Positions 44,420 through 54,862 are shown, counted from the stretch's first letter. The stretch: 64,000 nucleotides of DNA from Oryzomicrobium terrae (GCF_008274805.1 NZ_CP022579.1:3100001-3164000), one strand, 5' to 3'. The notes: generated from the letters alone by a model not told the origin. A program made the numbers and translations.

Positions 44420-44830
44420 CATGAAAATTGGCGCTATATCGCTGCGTTACCAGACCGCTTTCAACGCGGAGTAAGCCAGCGTAAGGCAGTACCTCACAAA
44501 TCGTGCGCCCCCCTGTGCCCTTCTGCCCCGCCGAGCAACGCAGGCCGGGACGGAAAAAGGGCGAGGACTGTTTGAGGCCGCAGGCCGAGTTCCGCAGCCC
44601 CCGTCCCGGGCGAGTAGCGCAGGGCACCCCCAGCGCTTTTTGCTGGGGGCTGGGAAGCGGGCACGGCGTTCTTTGGCTACTTTCTGTAGCCGGACAGAAA
44701 GTGGCTCGCCGTCAGGCGAAACCCGGCGCTTCCGATTGCGACGGTGCCAGGTGCAAGCAACGCTGAACAGCGAACCACCGGGCAAGGCAAGGATGTGGTT
44801 CCCTGAAAACGCCGCCCCCCGGTACCTCAT
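44420..44830. repeat. Mosaic intergenic repeat-like block
   Basis: The gap between acpH and srkA (44189-44836) has no credible gene. Besides repeat copy C it contains an AT-richer block with two hairpins: CACCCCCAGC-loop-GCTGGGGGC (44624-44652) and ACTTTCTGT-AGCCGG-ACAGAAAGT (44679-44702). These sit within a setting (GTTCTTTGGCTAC, GGCGAAACCCGGCGC) that I recognise from a family of dispersed intergenic sequences in many proteobacteria. Short open frames in it resemble spurious database proteins. Confidence 0.5.
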
Positions 44831-44836
44831 CCGCCG

Positions 44837-45883
44837 TTACGCCCCCCACAGGGCCGGTTCGGCCATGGCCAGCACCTGCTGCTGCAATTCGCCGACCCGG
44901 GCCTGCCAATAGTGGGCGGTGTTGAACCAGGGGAAGGCGGCGGGAAAGGCCGGGTCGTCCCAGCGCCGCGCCAGCCAGGCGCTGTAGTGGAGCAGGCGCA
45001 GGGTGCGCAGGGCTTCCACCAGGCGCAGCTCGCGCGGGTCGAAGTCGCAGAAGTCCTCGTAGCCGGCCAGCACGTCGGCCAGTTGCCGCGACATTTCCTG
45101 GCGGTCGCCGGAGAGCAGCATCCACAGGTCCTGCACCGCCGGGCCCATGCGGCTGTCGTCGAAGTCCACAAAATGGGGGCCCGGCGCGTCGCCTTCCTCG
45201 ACCCACAGGATGTTGCCGCCGTGGCAGTCGCCGTGGAGGCGCAGCCGGCGCACCTCGCCGGCCCGCTCGAAGGCTTGCGCCACCGCGTCCAAAGCGGCGT
45301 CGGCGGCGCCGTGCCAGGCGCTGCGCAGTTCGAGGGGGACAAAATCGTGGTCGAGCAGCCAGTCCCGGGAGTCGTAGCCGAAGCTGCCGATATCCAGGGC
45401 CGGCCGGTGCTGGTAGTCGGCCACCTGGCCGACGGCGTGGATGCGGCCGAGAAAGCGGCCGATCCATTCCAGGGTGGCCGGATCGCCCAGTTCCGGCGCC
45501 CGCCCGCCGCGCCGGGGAAACAGGGCAAAACGGTGGCCGGCGTGGTGGTGCAGAGTGGTGCCGTTCAATTCCAGGGGCGCCACCACCGGGATTTCCCGGG
45601 CGGCCAGTTCCCTGGCGAAGGCGTGCTCCTCAAGGATGGCGGCGTCGCTCCAGCGCCGCGGCCGGTAGAACTTGGCGATCAAGGGTGCGGCGCCGAGGGG
45701 CTCGCCTTCGTTGTCGATGCCCACCTGGTAGACCCGGTTCTCGTAGCTGTTGAGGGCGAGCAGCCGCCCGTCGGGCACCAGCCCCACCGACTCCAGGGCG
45801 TCCAGGATCAGGTCCGGGCTCAGATCGGCGTAGGGCGTCCCGGACGTCGGGGCGGCGGTGAGGTGGTCAGCGGGAGGGGTCAT
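44837..45883 (-). CDS. srkA: Serine/threonine protein kinase of the SrkA (YihE) family
   Basis: A 348-residue kinase-fold protein like the stress response kinase SrkA/YihE, which counters stress-induced death in E. coli. It has LALNSYENRVYQVGI (ATP loop), the catalytic LRLHGDCHGGNILW and metal-binding HFVDFDDSRMGPAVQDLWML. The C-terminal part (PWFNTAHYWQARVGEL) is family-typical. I use the ATG at 45883; a TTG eight codons upstream is possible. It stands alone between intergenic repeat sequence and the divergent mutarotase gene. Confidence 0.88.
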   Translation of the reverse strand: MTPPADHLTAAPTSGTPYADLSPDLILDALESVGLVPDGRLLALNSYENRVYQVGIDNEGEPLGAAPLIAKFYRPRRWSDAAILEEHAFARELAAREIPVVAPLELNGTTLHHHAGHRFALFPRRGGRAPELGDPATLEWIGRFLGRIHAVGQVADYQHRPALDIGSFGYDSRDWLLDHDFVPLELRSAWHGAADAALDAVAQAFERAGEVRRLRLHGDCHGGNILWVEEGDAPGPHFVDFDDSRMGPAVQDLWMLLSGDRQEMSRQLADVLAGYEDFCDFDPRELRLVEALRTLRLLHYSAWLARRWDDPAFPAAFPWFNTAHYWQARVGELQQQVLAMAEPALWGA

Positions 45884-46172
45884 GGCCGGAATCTCGTTAT
45901 CAGGCAACTAGGATACCGCGACGGCGGTACACTGCCGGTCCGGCGCTGTGTGCCGGGCCTGCCCGGCCGCTGCCAGCCGGTCGTGCCGTGTTTTCCGTGC
46001 CTGCCTGGTATTGGGCCGCATCGGCGCCGCTTCGTTGCGCTGATGCAGCGAGACCCGCGGCCACCGGGACTTCGCCCTAGCGGCGCGGCGGCCCCGCTGC
46101 AGCCCGATCCGGCGCCACCGCCGGAATTTCTCCTCATCCCCACCGCCTTGCCGAACCCTAGCGAGCCTCGCC

Positions 46173-47030
46173 ATGACCCCCCTGCCCTCCGTCACCCCCT
46201 GCGATTTCCACGGCACCCCGGCCCTGCGCCTGACCACCGGCGACGGCGCCAGCGCCGTGGTGTCCCTGCTCGGCGGCCAGCTGCTGTCCTGGGTGCCGCC
46301 GGGGGAAAAGGAACAGCTGTTCGTCAGCGAACGGGCCGTTTTCGACGGATCCAAGCCGATCCGCGGCGGCGTGCCGGTGTGCTTTCCCCAGTTCGCCGAC
46401 CTGGGCGGGCTGCCCAAGCACGGCCTGCTGCGCACCCGCCGCTGGGAGGTGAGCGACCAATCCCAGCACAACGGCTGCACCCTGGTGTCCCTGGTCTGCG
46501 GCGACGACGCCGCCAGCCGGACCCTGTGGCCCCACGCCTTCCGCGCCGAACTGACGGTAGCGATCGAGGGCGAGCGCCTCGACCTGGAGCTGTCGCTGAC
46601 CAACCCGGGGGAGGCGCCCTTCGCCTTCACCGGCGCGCTGCACACCTACCTGAAGGTGGCCGAGGTGGAAGAGGTGTCCCTGGAAGGCCTGTACGGCCTG
46701 GACTACCTGGACAAGCTCAAGGATGCCGCCCCCACCCGGGAGACGGCCCCCAGCCTGGTCGTGGAGCGGGAGGTGGACCGCATCTACTACGACTGCGCCC
46801 GGCCCCTGCTGCTGCGCGACGAGCAGCACACCCTGGGCATCAACACCGAGGGCTTTAGCGACGTGGTGGTGTGGAACCCCTGGGAGGGCGCCGAGGCGCG
46901 CTTCCCCGACCTGGCGGCCAAGGATTTTCGCCGCTTCCTGTGCGTCGAGGCGGCGGTGGCCCGCCAGCCGGTGACGGTGGCCCCGGGGGAGGAATGGTGG
47001 GGCCGGCAGACCGTGGTGGTGCTGTCCTGA
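46173..47030 (+). CDS. D-hexose-6-phosphate mutarotase
   Basis: A 285-residue aldose-1-epimerase-fold protein of the YeaD type, which interconverts alpha and beta glucose-6-phosphate. Conserved parts are VVSLLGGQLLSWVPPGEKEQ, FDGSKPIRGGVPVCFPQF, FTGALHTYLKVAEV (histidine) and WNPWEGAEARFPDL. Length matches the family. The 289-bp region before it, shared with srkA, shows no gene. Confidence 0.9.
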   Translation: MTPLPSVTPCDFHGTPALRLTTGDGASAVVSLLGGQLLSWVPPGEKEQLFVSERAVFDGSKPIRGGVPVCFPQFADLGGLPKHGLLRTRRWEVSDQSQHNGCTLVSLVCGDDAASRTLWPHAFRAELTVAIEGERLDLELSLTNPGEAPFAFTGALHTYLKVAEVEEVSLEGLYGLDYLDKLKDAAPTRETAPSLVVEREVDRIYYDCARPLLLRDEQHTLGINTEGFSDVVVWNPWEGAEARFPDLAAKDFRRFLCVEAAVARQPVTVAPGEEWWGRQTVVVLS

Positions 47031-47084
47031 GCCATCACGCCGGGCGCCGGGCGACAGCGCCTCGGCCACCCCGGCGGCGCGGGC

Positions 47085-47315
47085 TTATTCCTGGCGCTGG
47101 TTGAGCTTGGCCAGTTGGCGCAGGTTGTAGCTGGTGTAGGTGAAGGCGCCGGCGGCGACGATGGCCTGGACCACCAGGGGGCCGTCGAAGGCGGTGCCGT
47201 TGGCCAGGGCCGAGATGCACGAGCCGCCCAGGATCACCGTGGCGAACAGGCCACCGGCGATGCGGATCTTGGCGAAGAGCTTTTGCTGCGGGAGGGTGGG
47301 CTTCTGCAGGGCCAT
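47085..47315 (-). CDS. Small membrane protein, unknown function
   Basis: A 76-residue protein with two hydrophobic segments (IAGGLFATVILGGSCISALA and VVQAIVAAGAFTYTSYNL) and charged ends. It begins MALQKPTLPQQKLFAKIRI. Codon use matches the neighbours, and it fits neatly between two genes. I do not recognise the family. The ATG at 47315 has only a weak upstream purine signal. Confidence 0.55.
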   Translation of the reverse strand: MALQKPTLPQQKLFAKIRIAGGLFATVILGGSCISALANGTAFDGPLVVQAIVAAGAFTYTSYNLRQLAKLNQRQE

Positions 47316-47415
47316 AGGGAGCAAGGATCGAAAGGGTCAGAACGCGTTGCGCACCGGGTCGCGGGGCGGGATGGGGGATAATAAGCAAATCCCGAAAATT
47401 TCATAGCCCATATTC

Positions 47416-48366
47416 ATGTCCATCCAGTGGTTCCCCGGCCACATGACCTCGGCACGCAAGAAGGCCGCCGAGACCATGGCCAACATCGACGTCGTCATCG
47501 AGGTGGTGGACGCCCGCCTGCCCGAGGCCAGCAGCAATCCCATGATCCACGAGCTGCGCACCTTCCGGAACCGGCCCTGCCTGAAGCTGCTCAACAAGGT
47601 GGATCTGGCCGATCCGGAGGCCACCCGCGCCTGGATCGCCTATTTCAACGCCCAGGAGGGGGTCAAGGCCTTCGCCATGTCGGCCAAGAAACCCGCCGAC
47701 GTGGCCCGCATCACCGGCCTGTGCCAGCAGCTGGCGCCCCACCGCAACGACCCGACCAAGCCCCTGCGCATGATGATCATGGGCATCCCCAACGTGGGCA
47801 AATCGACCCTGATGAACGCCCTGTTGAAGCGCAAGGTGGCGGCCGTGGGCGACCAGCCGGCGGTGACCAAGATGCAGCAGCGCCTCGACCTGGGCAACGG
47901 CATGAGCATCACCGACACCCCGGGCATGCTCTGGCCGCGCATCCCCTACGCCAGCGACGGCCTGATGCTCGCCGCCAGCCACGCCGTGGGCACCAACGCC
48001 TACATCGACGAGGAAGTGGCCACCTTCCTCGGCGACCTGCTGCTGGAGCGCTACCCGGCCCTGGTGGCGGCCCGCTACAAGATCGCCGACGCCGATCTGG
48101 CCGGATTGGACGGCGTCGGCCTGATCGAGCTGGTGGCGCGCAAGCGTGCCTGCCGCAAGATGGGCAAGGGCGGCGGCGACTGGGACCTGGAGAAGGCGGC
48201 GGTGATCCTGCTCACCGATTACCGCAGCGGCGCCATCGGCCGCATCAGCCTGGAAACCCCGGAATCCCGCGCCGCCATGATCGCCGCGGCGCCAGTGGCG
48301 GAAGCGGAAACCACGGCGGAGGATGACGACGAGCGCCCGGACGCGGGCAACGGCCGCGCCGGCTGA
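47416..48366 (+). CDS. ylqF: Ribosome biogenesis GTPase YlqF/RbgA
   Basis: A 316-residue circularly permuted GTPase that helps mature the 50S subunit. The G motifs occur in permuted order: LNKVDLADP (G4) near 60, then GIPNVGKSTLMNAL (G1) near 121, a G2 threonine in PAVTKMQQ, and DTPGMLWPRI (G3) near 170. The N-terminus MSIQWFPGHMTSARKKA is the family signature. A GATAAT box lies 34 bases before the ATG. A strong terminator follows. The last 25 residues are an acidic tail. Confidence 0.95.
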   Translation: MSIQWFPGHMTSARKKAAETMANIDVVIEVVDARLPEASSNPMIHELRTFRNRPCLKLLNKVDLADPEATRAWIAYFNAQEGVKAFAMSAKKPADVARITGLCQQLAPHRNDPTKPLRMMIMGIPNVGKSTLMNALLKRKVAAVGDQPAVTKMQQRLDLGNGMSITDTPGMLWPRIPYASDGLMLAASHAVGTNAYIDEEVATFLGDLLLERYPALVAARYKIADADLAGLDGVGLIELVARKRACRKMGKGGGDWDLEKAAVILLTDYRSGAIGRISLETPESRAAMIAAAPVAEAETTAEDDDERPDAGNGRAG

Positions 48367-48379
48367 CCTCCCATCGCGC

Positions 48380-48421
48380 CCAAAGCACACAGGCCCCGTT
48401 TCCGGGGCCTGTGTGCTTTGG
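48380..48421. terminator. Bidirectional terminator
   Basis: A perfect 19-bp stem (CCAAAGCACACAGGCCCCG / its complement) with a four-base loop lies between the convergent ylqF and methyltransferase genes. The A/T-rich outer ends fit termination from both sides. Confidence 0.9.
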
Positions 48422-48469
48422 GCGTCCGACATGGCAACGCCCTCAGGAAAGATCGACGACGCTGCTGGC

Positions 48470-49501
48470 TCAGACCCGCAGCAGCACCATCTTCAGCGGG
48501 GGCTGGCCGTCGTAGCTGGGGAAGTCGGCTTCCGGGGCGATCCACTCGAACTCGCGGATTTCCCGGCCGGCCTTGCGCGCGCTGCGCTGCAGCTGGTCGA
48601 GCCAGGCGTCCCGGTCCACCTGGGCGACGTTGTTGCAACAGATCAGGGTGCCACCGGGGGCAGTGCACAGCAGGGCCGGCTTGAAGATGGCGGCGTAGTC
48701 GTGCACCAGATCCACCACGCCGAAGGGGCTCTTGGCATAGCGCGGCGGGTCGAGAAAGACCAGATCGAAGGTCTGGGGTTCGAGCTTGGGAAAGGGCGGC
48801 AGGCGCTTGCCGCGCACCACCTCGGGCTGGCCGATGCCGGACAGCTGGCGAGTGGCGGCGAAGACGTCGCTCTTGATCATGCGCGGCCGGGTGGCCAGCT
48901 CGTTGAGTTTGGCGTTTTCCTTGCCGATCTTGAGGCTCGACTCGGCGAAATCCACGTTCACCACGAAGCGCGCCCCGGCCTTGGCGGCGGCCAGGCCGAC
49001 CCCGCCGGTGTAGGCGAACAGGTTGAGCACCGACTTGCCCGGGGCCTCCTGCATCACCCGGCGCCGGCCGGCGCGCAGGTCGAGGAACAGCCAGGGGTCC
49101 TGGCCCTCGTGGCGCCCCTGGATGCGGTAGGTGATGCCCAGTTCGTGGGCTTCCCGGGGTGTTTCGGCGACGGCCAGGCGGGCCGGGTCGAGCCGGTTGG
49201 CGATGCGCGAATTGCCCCGGCTGCGGTCGTTGTACACCACCTCCAGCCCGGGCAGGGCGGTGGCGTAGAAGGCTTCCAGCTCGGCCAGTTGCGCATCGGC
49301 CAGGCTGGTGTGAAAGGTCTGCACCAGCAGCAGGTCGCCGTAGCGGTCCACGGTCAGGCCGGGCACGCCCTCGACGCTGCCATGGAAGACCCGGTAGGCG
49401 TCGGTCCCCTCGGCGTGCAGGCGCTCGATCAGGTCGGCGCGGGCGCTCAGGGCCAGCTGCAGGCGGTCGGTGAGGGGGGTATCGAAGAGGGGATCGGTCA
49501 T
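48470..49501 (-). CDS. Class I methyltransferase of the RlmI/RlmK type
   Basis: A 343-residue SAM-dependent methyltransferase related to 23S rRNA m5C methyltransferase RlmI. It has the EEHD-like middle region (VPGLTVDRYGDLLLVQTFH), DPWLFLDLRAGRR, the SAM motif SVLNLFAYTGGVGLAAAKAG and the catalytic-site segment FDLVFLDPPRYAKSPFG. The PUA domain at the N-terminus of E. coli RlmI appears to be missing. The second RlmI cysteine region reads GGTLICCNNVAQV here. The start is the ATG at 49501. Confidence 0.85.
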   Translation of the reverse strand: MTDPLFDTPLTDRLQLALSARADLIERLHAEGTDAYRVFHGSVEGVPGLTVDRYGDLLLVQTFHTSLADAQLAELEAFYATALPGLEVVYNDRSRGNSRIANRLDPARLAVAETPREAHELGITYRIQGRHEGQDPWLFLDLRAGRRRVMQEAPGKSVLNLFAYTGGVGLAAAKAGARFVVNVDFAESSLKIGKENAKLNELATRPRMIKSDVFAATRQLSGIGQPEVVRGKRLPPFPKLEPQTFDLVFLDPPRYAKSPFGVVDLVHDYAAIFKPALLCTAPGGTLICCNNVAQVDRDAWLDQLQRSARKAGREIREFEWIAPEADFPSYDGQPPLKMVLLRV

Positions 49502-49610
49502 GGTCGTCCGGGCAAGAAAGGGAAGGGATCGCCCCGCGGGGCTACCGTGCAAAGGCGCCATTCTACCGGGGGCGTAGAATGCGGGCCCTGAACGTTTTCT
49601 CCGCCCCACC

Positions 49611-50483
49611 GTGACTACTGCCCGCCGCCCCACTCCCGCCTCGCCGCCGCCCATCCCCGAGATCAAGCCCGGCCAGTCCATCGAGCTGCTCAAGGAGCTG
49701 CATATCCTGACCCGGGACGGCAAGCTCAATCAGGACACCCGGCGCAAGCTGAAGCAGGTCTATCACCTTTACCACTTCATCGAGCCCCTGCTCGACGAGG
49801 TGCTGACCGCCCCGGCCGGCACGGATGCGCCCCGGGACTTCACCCTGGTGGATCACGGCGCCGGCAAGTCCTACCTGGGCTTCATCCTCTACGACCTATT
49901 CTTCAAGTCCCGGGAGCTGGGGCACATTGTCGGCATCGAGACCCGGGCCGAACTGGTGGCCAAGTCCCGGGAACTGGCCGAGCGCCTCGGCTTTGCCCGC
50001 ATGGCCTTCCATGACCTGACGGTGGAGCAGTCGATCGATTCCCCCCTGCTGCCGGCCCAGGTGGACGTGGTGACGGCGCTGCACGCCTGCGACACCGCCA
50101 CCGATGACGCGATCCGCTTCGGCCTGGCCAAACAGGCCCGCTTCCTGGTGCTGGTGCCCTGCTGCCAGGCGGAAGTGGCCAGCGTGCTGCGCCAACACAA
50201 GAACGAATCCTTCGCCAAGACGCCGCTCTCGGAACTCTGGCGCCATCCCATCCACACCCGGGAATTCGGCAGCCAGCTGACCAACGCCCTGCGCTGCCTG
50301 CAACTGGAAGCCCACGGCTACCAAGTGACGGTGACCGAACTGGTGGGCTGGGAGCATTCGATGAAAAACGAGCTGATCATCGCCCGGCATACCGGCGCGC
50401 CACGGCGCAACGCCCGGGAGCGGCTCGAACAGATCCTGGCGGAACTCAACCTGGACGACCTGCACGGCCGCTTCCTCTACTGA
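49611..50483 (+). CDS. Methyltransferase-like protein (GSTCD-related)
   Basis: A 290-residue protein with a Rossmann-type SAM domain (LVDHGAGKSYLGFILYDLF near residue 80) and the segment VVTALHACDTATDDAIRFG, as in methyltransferases of the GSTCD/Methyltransf_32 type. LVPCCQAEVASVL is also family-typical. The substrate may be RNA but is unknown. The start is a GTG at 49611; a TAGAAT box at 49575 lies upstream. It is divergent from the RlmI-like gene. Confidence 0.78.
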   Translation: MTTARRPTPASPPPIPEIKPGQSIELLKELHILTRDGKLNQDTRRKLKQVYHLYHFIEPLLDEVLTAPAGTDAPRDFTLVDHGAGKSYLGFILYDLFFKSRELGHIVGIETRAELVAKSRELAERLGFARMAFHDLTVEQSIDSPLLPAQVDVVTALHACDTATDDAIRFGLAKQARFLVLVPCCQAEVASVLRQHKNESFAKTPLSELWRHPIHTREFGSQLTNALRCLQLEAHGYQVTVTELVGWEHSMKNELIIARHTGAPRRNARERLEQILAELNLDDLHGRFLY

Positions 50484-50524
50484 GCCCGGTGGCGGCGATG
50501 TCTGCCGCACCGGGATGTTGGGGC

Positions 50525-51355
50525 CTAGCGGGCGATACAGCCGCCTTCGCCGCACTCGACCTGAAAGACCTGGCGATCGTCCAGGCGCAGGGCGGTCAGC
50601 GCCCCCCCCCACAAGCAGCCCGAGTCGAGAGCCAACAGATCGGGGCGCAGGTAAAGACCGAGGGCCGACCAGTGACCGGTGACCAGGACCGTCTCGCCGT
50701 CTAGGCTGCGTCGCCCGGGCACATCGAACCAGGGCAGATAGCCGGAGGGGGCATCGCTCAGTTCGCCTTTGGAGCGGAACTCCATTTCCCCTTCCGGCGA
50801 GCAGAAGCGCATCCGGGTCATGGCATTGACGATCACCCGGTGCCGGGCCGTGCCCGCCAACCTATCCTGCCAGGCGGCCGGCTCATCACCCCACAGGGTC
50901 TGGAGAAAGTGCTGCCAGCCGGCGCCGGCCAGTTCCGTTTCAACCTCGCGGGCCAGGGCCCGCGCCTGATCGGCCGACCAGGCCGGCAGCAGGCCGGCGT
51001 GCACCACGCAGTAGGCCCCTTCCCGATGACAGAGGGGCTGCTGGCGCAGCCAGTCGAGCAGTTCATCCCGATCCGGCGCCTGCAGCACCGGGTCCAGGGT
51101 ATCGTCGCGGCCACGCTTAGGCACGGCTTGGGCCGCTACCATCAACAGGTAGAGGTCGTGGTTACCGAGCACGGTCACCGCTGCATCGCCCAGATCCCGA
51201 ACAAAACGCAGGGTTTCCAGGGATTGGGGGCCGCGGTTGACCAGGTCGCCGACAAACCACAGGCGGTCGCGGGCAGGATCGAAGTGGCAGCGTTCAAGCA
51301 GGCATTGCAGGGCGGAAAAGCAGCCCTGGATGTCGCCGATGGCGTAGGTGGCCAT
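50525..51355 (-). CDS. apaH: Symmetrical bis(5'-nucleosyl)-tetraphosphatase
   Basis: ApaH splits Ap4A into two ADP and also removes Np4 caps from RNA. The 276-residue protein has the calcineurin-type metallophosphatase motifs GDIQGC (D8 region), [10 protein letters not shown] and GNHDLYLL, and the later histidines CVVHAGLLP and VTGHWSALG. The start is the ATG at 51355. It follows rmlC on the same strand by 55 bp, so it may be cotranscribed with the rhamnose genes. Confidence 0.95.
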   Translation of the reverse strand: MATYAIGDIQGCFSALQCLLERCHFDPARDRLWFVGDLVNRGPQSLETLRFVRDLGDAAVTVLGNHDLYLLMVAAQAVPKRGRDDTLDPVLQAPDRDELLDWLRQQPLCHREGAYCVVHAGLLPAWSADQARALAREVETELAGAGWQHFLQTLWGDEPAAWQDRLAGTARHRVIVNAMTRMRFCSPEGEMEFRSKGELSDAPSGYLPWFDVPGRRSLDGETVLVTGHWSALGLYLRPDLLALDSGCLWGGALTALRLDDRQVFQVECGEGGCIAR

Positions 51356-51409
51356 AACAGAAATCAGTAGAAGCGTATCCCCGGGCCGCCGTGGCGGCAC
51401 CGGGCAGGA

Positions 51410-51955
51410 TCAGGGGAACAGTTCCGCGTCGGCAAAGGCCTGGCCGGCGCGGTCCTTGTCCGACAGGACGGGAGCACCCTCCAGGGGCCAGGCAATGGCC
51501 AGCTGCGGGTCGTCCCAGCGAATGCAGCGTTCGTTCTGCGGCGACCAGTAGTCGGTGGTCTTGTACAGCACGTCGGCTTCGTCCGAGAGTACCAGAAAGC
51601 CGTGAGCGAGCCCGGGTGGAACCCAGAGTTGTTGATGGTGTTCGGCGTCGAGCCGCACCCCGTCCCAGTGACCGAAGGTGGGTGAAGAACGGCGCAGATC
51701 CACCGCTACGTCGAAAATTGCGCCACGCACCACCCGGATCAGCTTGCCTTGGGGATTCCCCACCTGGTAGTGCAGCCCGCGCAGGATATGCCGCCCCGAG
51801 CGGGAATGATTATCCTGAACGAAGTGGGCAACAATGCCGGCCTCGACGGCGAAGCGGCGCTCGTTGAAGCTCTCGAAGAAGAAGCCGCGGCTGTCGCCAT
51901 AAACTTCAGGCTCCAGCAGCAGAACCCCCGACAGGGTTGTGCTACTGACCTTCAC
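51410..51955 (-). CDS. rfbC: dTDP-4-dehydrorhamnose 3,5-epimerase
   Basis: RmlC catalyses the third step of dTDP-L-rhamnose synthesis. The 181-residue cupin has the catalytic histidine in [17 protein letters not shown] and the tyrosine region [17 protein letters not shown]. The ATG overlaps the rfbA stop by four bases (ATGA). Gene order here is rmlB-rmlD-rmlA-rmlC. Confidence 0.97.
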   Translation of the reverse strand: MKVSSTTLSGVLLLEPEVYGDSRGFFFESFNERRFAVEAGIVAHFVQDNHSRSGRHILRGLHYQVGNPQGKLIRVVRGAIFDVAVDLRRSSPTFGHWDGVRLDAEHHQQLWVPPGLAHGFLVLSDEADVLYKTTDYWSPQNERCIRWDDPQLAIAWPLEGAPVLSDKDRAGQAFADAELFP

Positions 51956-52860
51956 CCCAACACCCGGTCAGTGAGCAAACTACAGAGATAGCGACCATAT
52001 CCGCTCTTGGCCAACGGCACGGCCAAGGCGGACAGTGCGGCATCATCGATCCAGCCGAGCCGCCAGGCGATTTCCTCGGGCACCGCAACCTTGAGCCCCT
52101 GGCGGCGCTCGATGGTTTCGATGAACTGGCTGGCTTCCAGCATCGATTCGTGGGTACCCGTATCGAGCCAGGCGTAGCCCCGTCCCATGATGTCCACGGT
52201 CAACCGACCTTGTTCCAGGTAGTGGCGGTTGACGTCGGTGATTTCCAACTCCCCCCGGACCGACGGCCGGATACCCTTGGCGACATCCACCACCGCCGCA
52301 TCGTAGAAGTACAGACCCGTCACCGCGTAGCGGGACTTGGGGGCTGCCGGTTTTTCCTCCAGAGAGAGGGCCCGCCCCCCTGCGTCGAACTCGACCACAC
52401 CGTAGCGCTCCGGGTCCTGCACCGCGTAGGCGAAGATGCTGGCACCGTCGCCGCGGGCACTAGCTGTTTGGAGAATGGACGCAAAGTCATGGCCGTAAAA
52501 AATGTTGTCGCCCAACACCAAGGCACAGGGACCGCCAGCCAGGAACGCCTCGCCGATCAGGAAGGCCTGGGCCAATCCCTCCGGCGCCGGCTGTACCGCA
52601 TATTGCAGATTGATCCCCCAACGCGAGCCGTCGCCGAGCAACTGACTAAAGCGCGGCGTGTCCTGGGGGGTGGAGATGATCAGGATGTCCCGTATCCCCG
52701 CCAGCATCAGGGTAGTGAGGGGATAGTAGATCATCGGCTTGTCGAAGATCGGCAGCAGCTGTTTGGACATCGCCAAGGTCGCCGGATAGAGGCGGGTTCC
52801 TGAGCCTCCGGCCAGGATGATGCCGCGGCGCGGCTTGGGTGCAGGCATGGCAAGACTCAC
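51952..52860 (-). CDS. rfbA: Glucose-1-phosphate thymidylyltransferase
   Basis: RmlA makes dTDP-glucose. The 302-residue protein has [20 protein letters not shown] and [19 protein letters not shown], with the metal aspartate in [14 protein letters not shown] choose the GTG at 52860, which overlaps the rfbD stop (GTGA) and has a GAGGAG site. The alternative ATG four codons later lacks one. Confidence 0.96.
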   Translation of the reverse strand: MSLAMPAPKPRRGIILAGGSGTRLYPATLAMSKQLLPIFDKPMIYYPLTTLMLAGIRDILIISTPQDTPRFSQLLGDGSRWGINLQYAVQPAPEGLAQAFLIGEAFLAGGPCALVLGDNIFYGHDFASILQTASARGDGASIFAYAVQDPERYGVVEFDAGGRALSLEEKPAAPKSRYAVTGLYFYDAAVVDVAKGIRPSVRGELEITDVNRHYLEQGRLTVDIMGRGYAWLDTGTHESMLEASQFIETIERRQGLKVAVPEEIAWRLGWIDDAALSALAVPLAKSGYGRYLCSLLTDRVLG

Positions 52861-53774
52861 AAACGCTCCTCGAAAAGCTCGCCCAGCAGCCGGTCAACGC
52901 CTTCCTGCCAAGGCGGCAGGTGGACGCCAAAAGCGGCACGCAAGCGGGACGTATCCAGACGCGAATTAGCGGGCCGAGGGGCGGGTAAGGGGTAGGCCGT
53001 CGCCGGTATGGGAACAATCGCCGCCTCTGCCAGACGCAGGGGGCGCCCCGCGGCCCGGGCGGCTTCCACTACATGGCGGGCGTAGCCGTGCCAGGACGTT
53101 TCGCCGGCCGCCGCCAAATGATAGAGCCCGACCAGTTCAGGGCGCAGCCGAACCAGGCGCAGGGCGTGGGCGGTGACGTCGGCCAACAGATCGGCTCCGG
53201 TGGGCGCCCCGAACTGATCCGCCACGACCTGCAGCGCATCCCGTTCGGCGGCCAGACGCAGGATGGTCTTGGCAAAGTTGCGTCCTCTGGCACCGTACAC
53301 CCAGCTGGTGCGAAAGATCAGGTGCTGGCCACCAACGGCCTGTATGGCCAGTTCGCCGTCACGCTTGGTCTGCCCATAGACCGACAGGGGGTGCGGAACA
53401 TCCTCCTCCCGCCACGGCTGCTGGCCGCTACCGTCGAAAACGTAGTCGGTCGAATAGGAGACCAGCCAGGCGCCCAGTGCCTGGGCCTCCCGGGCCAGTA
53501 CGGCCACCGCGTCGCAGTTGATGCGCCGGGCCAGTTCGGGCTCGGCCTGGGCCTGATCCACCTCGGTATAGGCCGCGGCATTGACGATCACACTGGGAGC
53601 CACTGCCCGGATCGTGGTGGCAATACCGTCCAAATCGGCCAAGTCGCCACACAGCCCCTCGCTACCGTGGCGATCCAGGGCCACGACCGGTCCGAGCGGC
53701 GCCAGGGCACGCTGCAGCTCCCAGCCGACCTGGCCATTCTTGCCGAAGAGCAGGATCTTGGGCAGCCCCCCCAT
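52857..53774 (-). CDS. rfbD: dTDP-4-dehydrorhamnose reductase
   Basis: RmlD reduces the last intermediate to dTDP-L-rhamnose. The 305-residue short-chain dehydrogenase/reductase has the NAD(P) motif [42 protein letters not shown], and the catalytic [12 protein letters not shown] (Tyr-x3-Lys). Its ATG overlaps the rfbB stop by one base. Confidence 0.96.
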   Translation of the reverse strand: MGGLPKILLFGKNGQVGWELQRALAPLGPVVALDRHGSEGLCGDLADLDGIATTIRAVAPSVIVNAAAYTEVDQAQAEPELARRINCDAVAVLAREAQALGAWLVSYSTDYVFDGSGQQPWREEDVPHPLSVYGQTKRDGELAIQAVGGQHLIFRTSWVYGARGRNFAKTILRLAAERDALQVVADQFGAPTGADLLADVTAHALRLVRLRPELVGLYHLAAAGETSWHGYARHVVEAARAAGRPLRLAEAAIVPIPATAYPLPAPRPANSRLDTSRLRAAFGVHLPPWQEGVDRLLGELFEERL

Positions 53775-54862
53775 CAGTACCGGCCTTCGCCGCCGCCAGA
53801 CGCGGATGCTTCATAGTGTTCGCGAACCCAATGACGGTAAGCACCGCTTTGGACATGGGCGACCCAGTCCGGATTGGCCAGATACCATTCAACCGTCTTG
53901 CGCAGGCCGCTCGCCAGGGTTTCGGCGGGACGCCATCCAAGCTCCGTCGCGATCCGGGTCGCATCGATGGCGTAGCGTCGGTCGTGGCCGGGGCGATCAG
54001 CGACGAAGGTCAGCTGCTCTTGGTAGGAGCGGCCATCCGGACGCGGCCGCAGCTCATCCAGCAGCGTGCAGAGCTGTTGCACGATATCCAGGTTGGTGCG
54101 TTCGCTCCATCCGCCAACGTTGTAGGTTTCCCCCGGGCATCCCGCTTCCAGCACCCGCCGGATCGCCCGGCAGTGATCCTCGACATATAGCCAGTCACGC
54201 ACCTGCTGGCCGTCGCCGTAAATCGGCAGGGGCTTGCCGGCCAGGGCGTTGGTAATCACCAGGGGAATCAGCTTTTCCGGAAACTGGTAGGGACCATAGT
54301 TGTTCGAGCAGTTGGTCGTCAGTACCGGCAACCCGTAGGTATGGTGATAGGCCCGCACCAGGTGGTCGGACGCAGCCTTGGAGGCTGAATAGGGGCTATT
54401 CGGTTCGAAACGGTGCTGTTCAGTGAAGGCCGGGGCCTCCGGGGCTAGGGAGCCATAGACCTCGTCGGTGGACACGTGCAGAAAACGGAAAGCGCCCCGC
54501 TCCGTCCCCTCCAGCCCCGACCAGTAATCCCGGACGGCATCGAGCAGGCGGAAGGTGCCGACGATGTTGGTCTGGATGAAGGCTTCAGGCCCGCGAATCG
54601 AACGATCCACGTGGGATTCGGCAGCAAAGTTGATGATGGCCCGGGGACGATGCGTAGCGAGCAGGGTGTCGAGCAAGGCAGCATCACCGATATCGCCCTG
54701 GACGAAGCAATGGCGACGGTCATCAGCCAAGCGAGCCAGATTCTCCCGGTTACCGGCATAGGTCAGCTTGTCGAGGTTGACCACCGGCTCGCCGATCTCG
54801 GCCAGCCAGTCGAGCACAAAATTGGCGCCAATGAAGCCGGCCCCGCCCGTCACCAGAATCAC
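53774..54862 (-). CDS. rfbB: dTDP-glucose 4,6-dehydratase
   Basis: RmlB converts dTDP-glucose to the 4-keto-6-deoxy sugar. The 362-residue protein has [36 protein letters not shown] and the catalytic [21 protein letters not shown] place the start at the GTG at 54862, preceded by GGAGGAG, which gives MILVTGG as in the family. An upstream in-frame ATG would add unrelated sequence. It is 32 bp after galE. Confidence 0.95.
   Translation of the reverse strand: MILVTGGAGFIGANFVLDWLAEIGEPVVNLDKLTYAGNRENLARLADDRRHCFVQGDIGDAALLDTLLATHRPRAIINFAAESHVDRSIRGPEAFIQTNIVGTFRLLDAVRDYWSGLEGTERGAFRFLHVSTDEVYGSLAPEAPAFTEQHRFEPNSPYSASKAASDHLVRAYHHTYGLPVLTTNCSNNYGPYQFPEKLIPLVITNALAGKPLPIYGDGQQVRDWLYVEDHCRAIRRVLEAGCPGETYNVGGWSERTNLDIVQQLCTLLDELRPRPDGRSYQEQLTFVADRPGHDRRYAIDATRIATELGWRPAETLASGLRKTVEWYLANPDWVAHVQSGAYRHWVREHYEASASGGGEGRY

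Noticed and set aside
44382-44912. Several short open frames of 80-130 codons on both strands
   Set aside because: They overlap each other in the mosaic repeat block and lack ribosome-binding sites. Their translations resemble spurious repeat-derived database entries.
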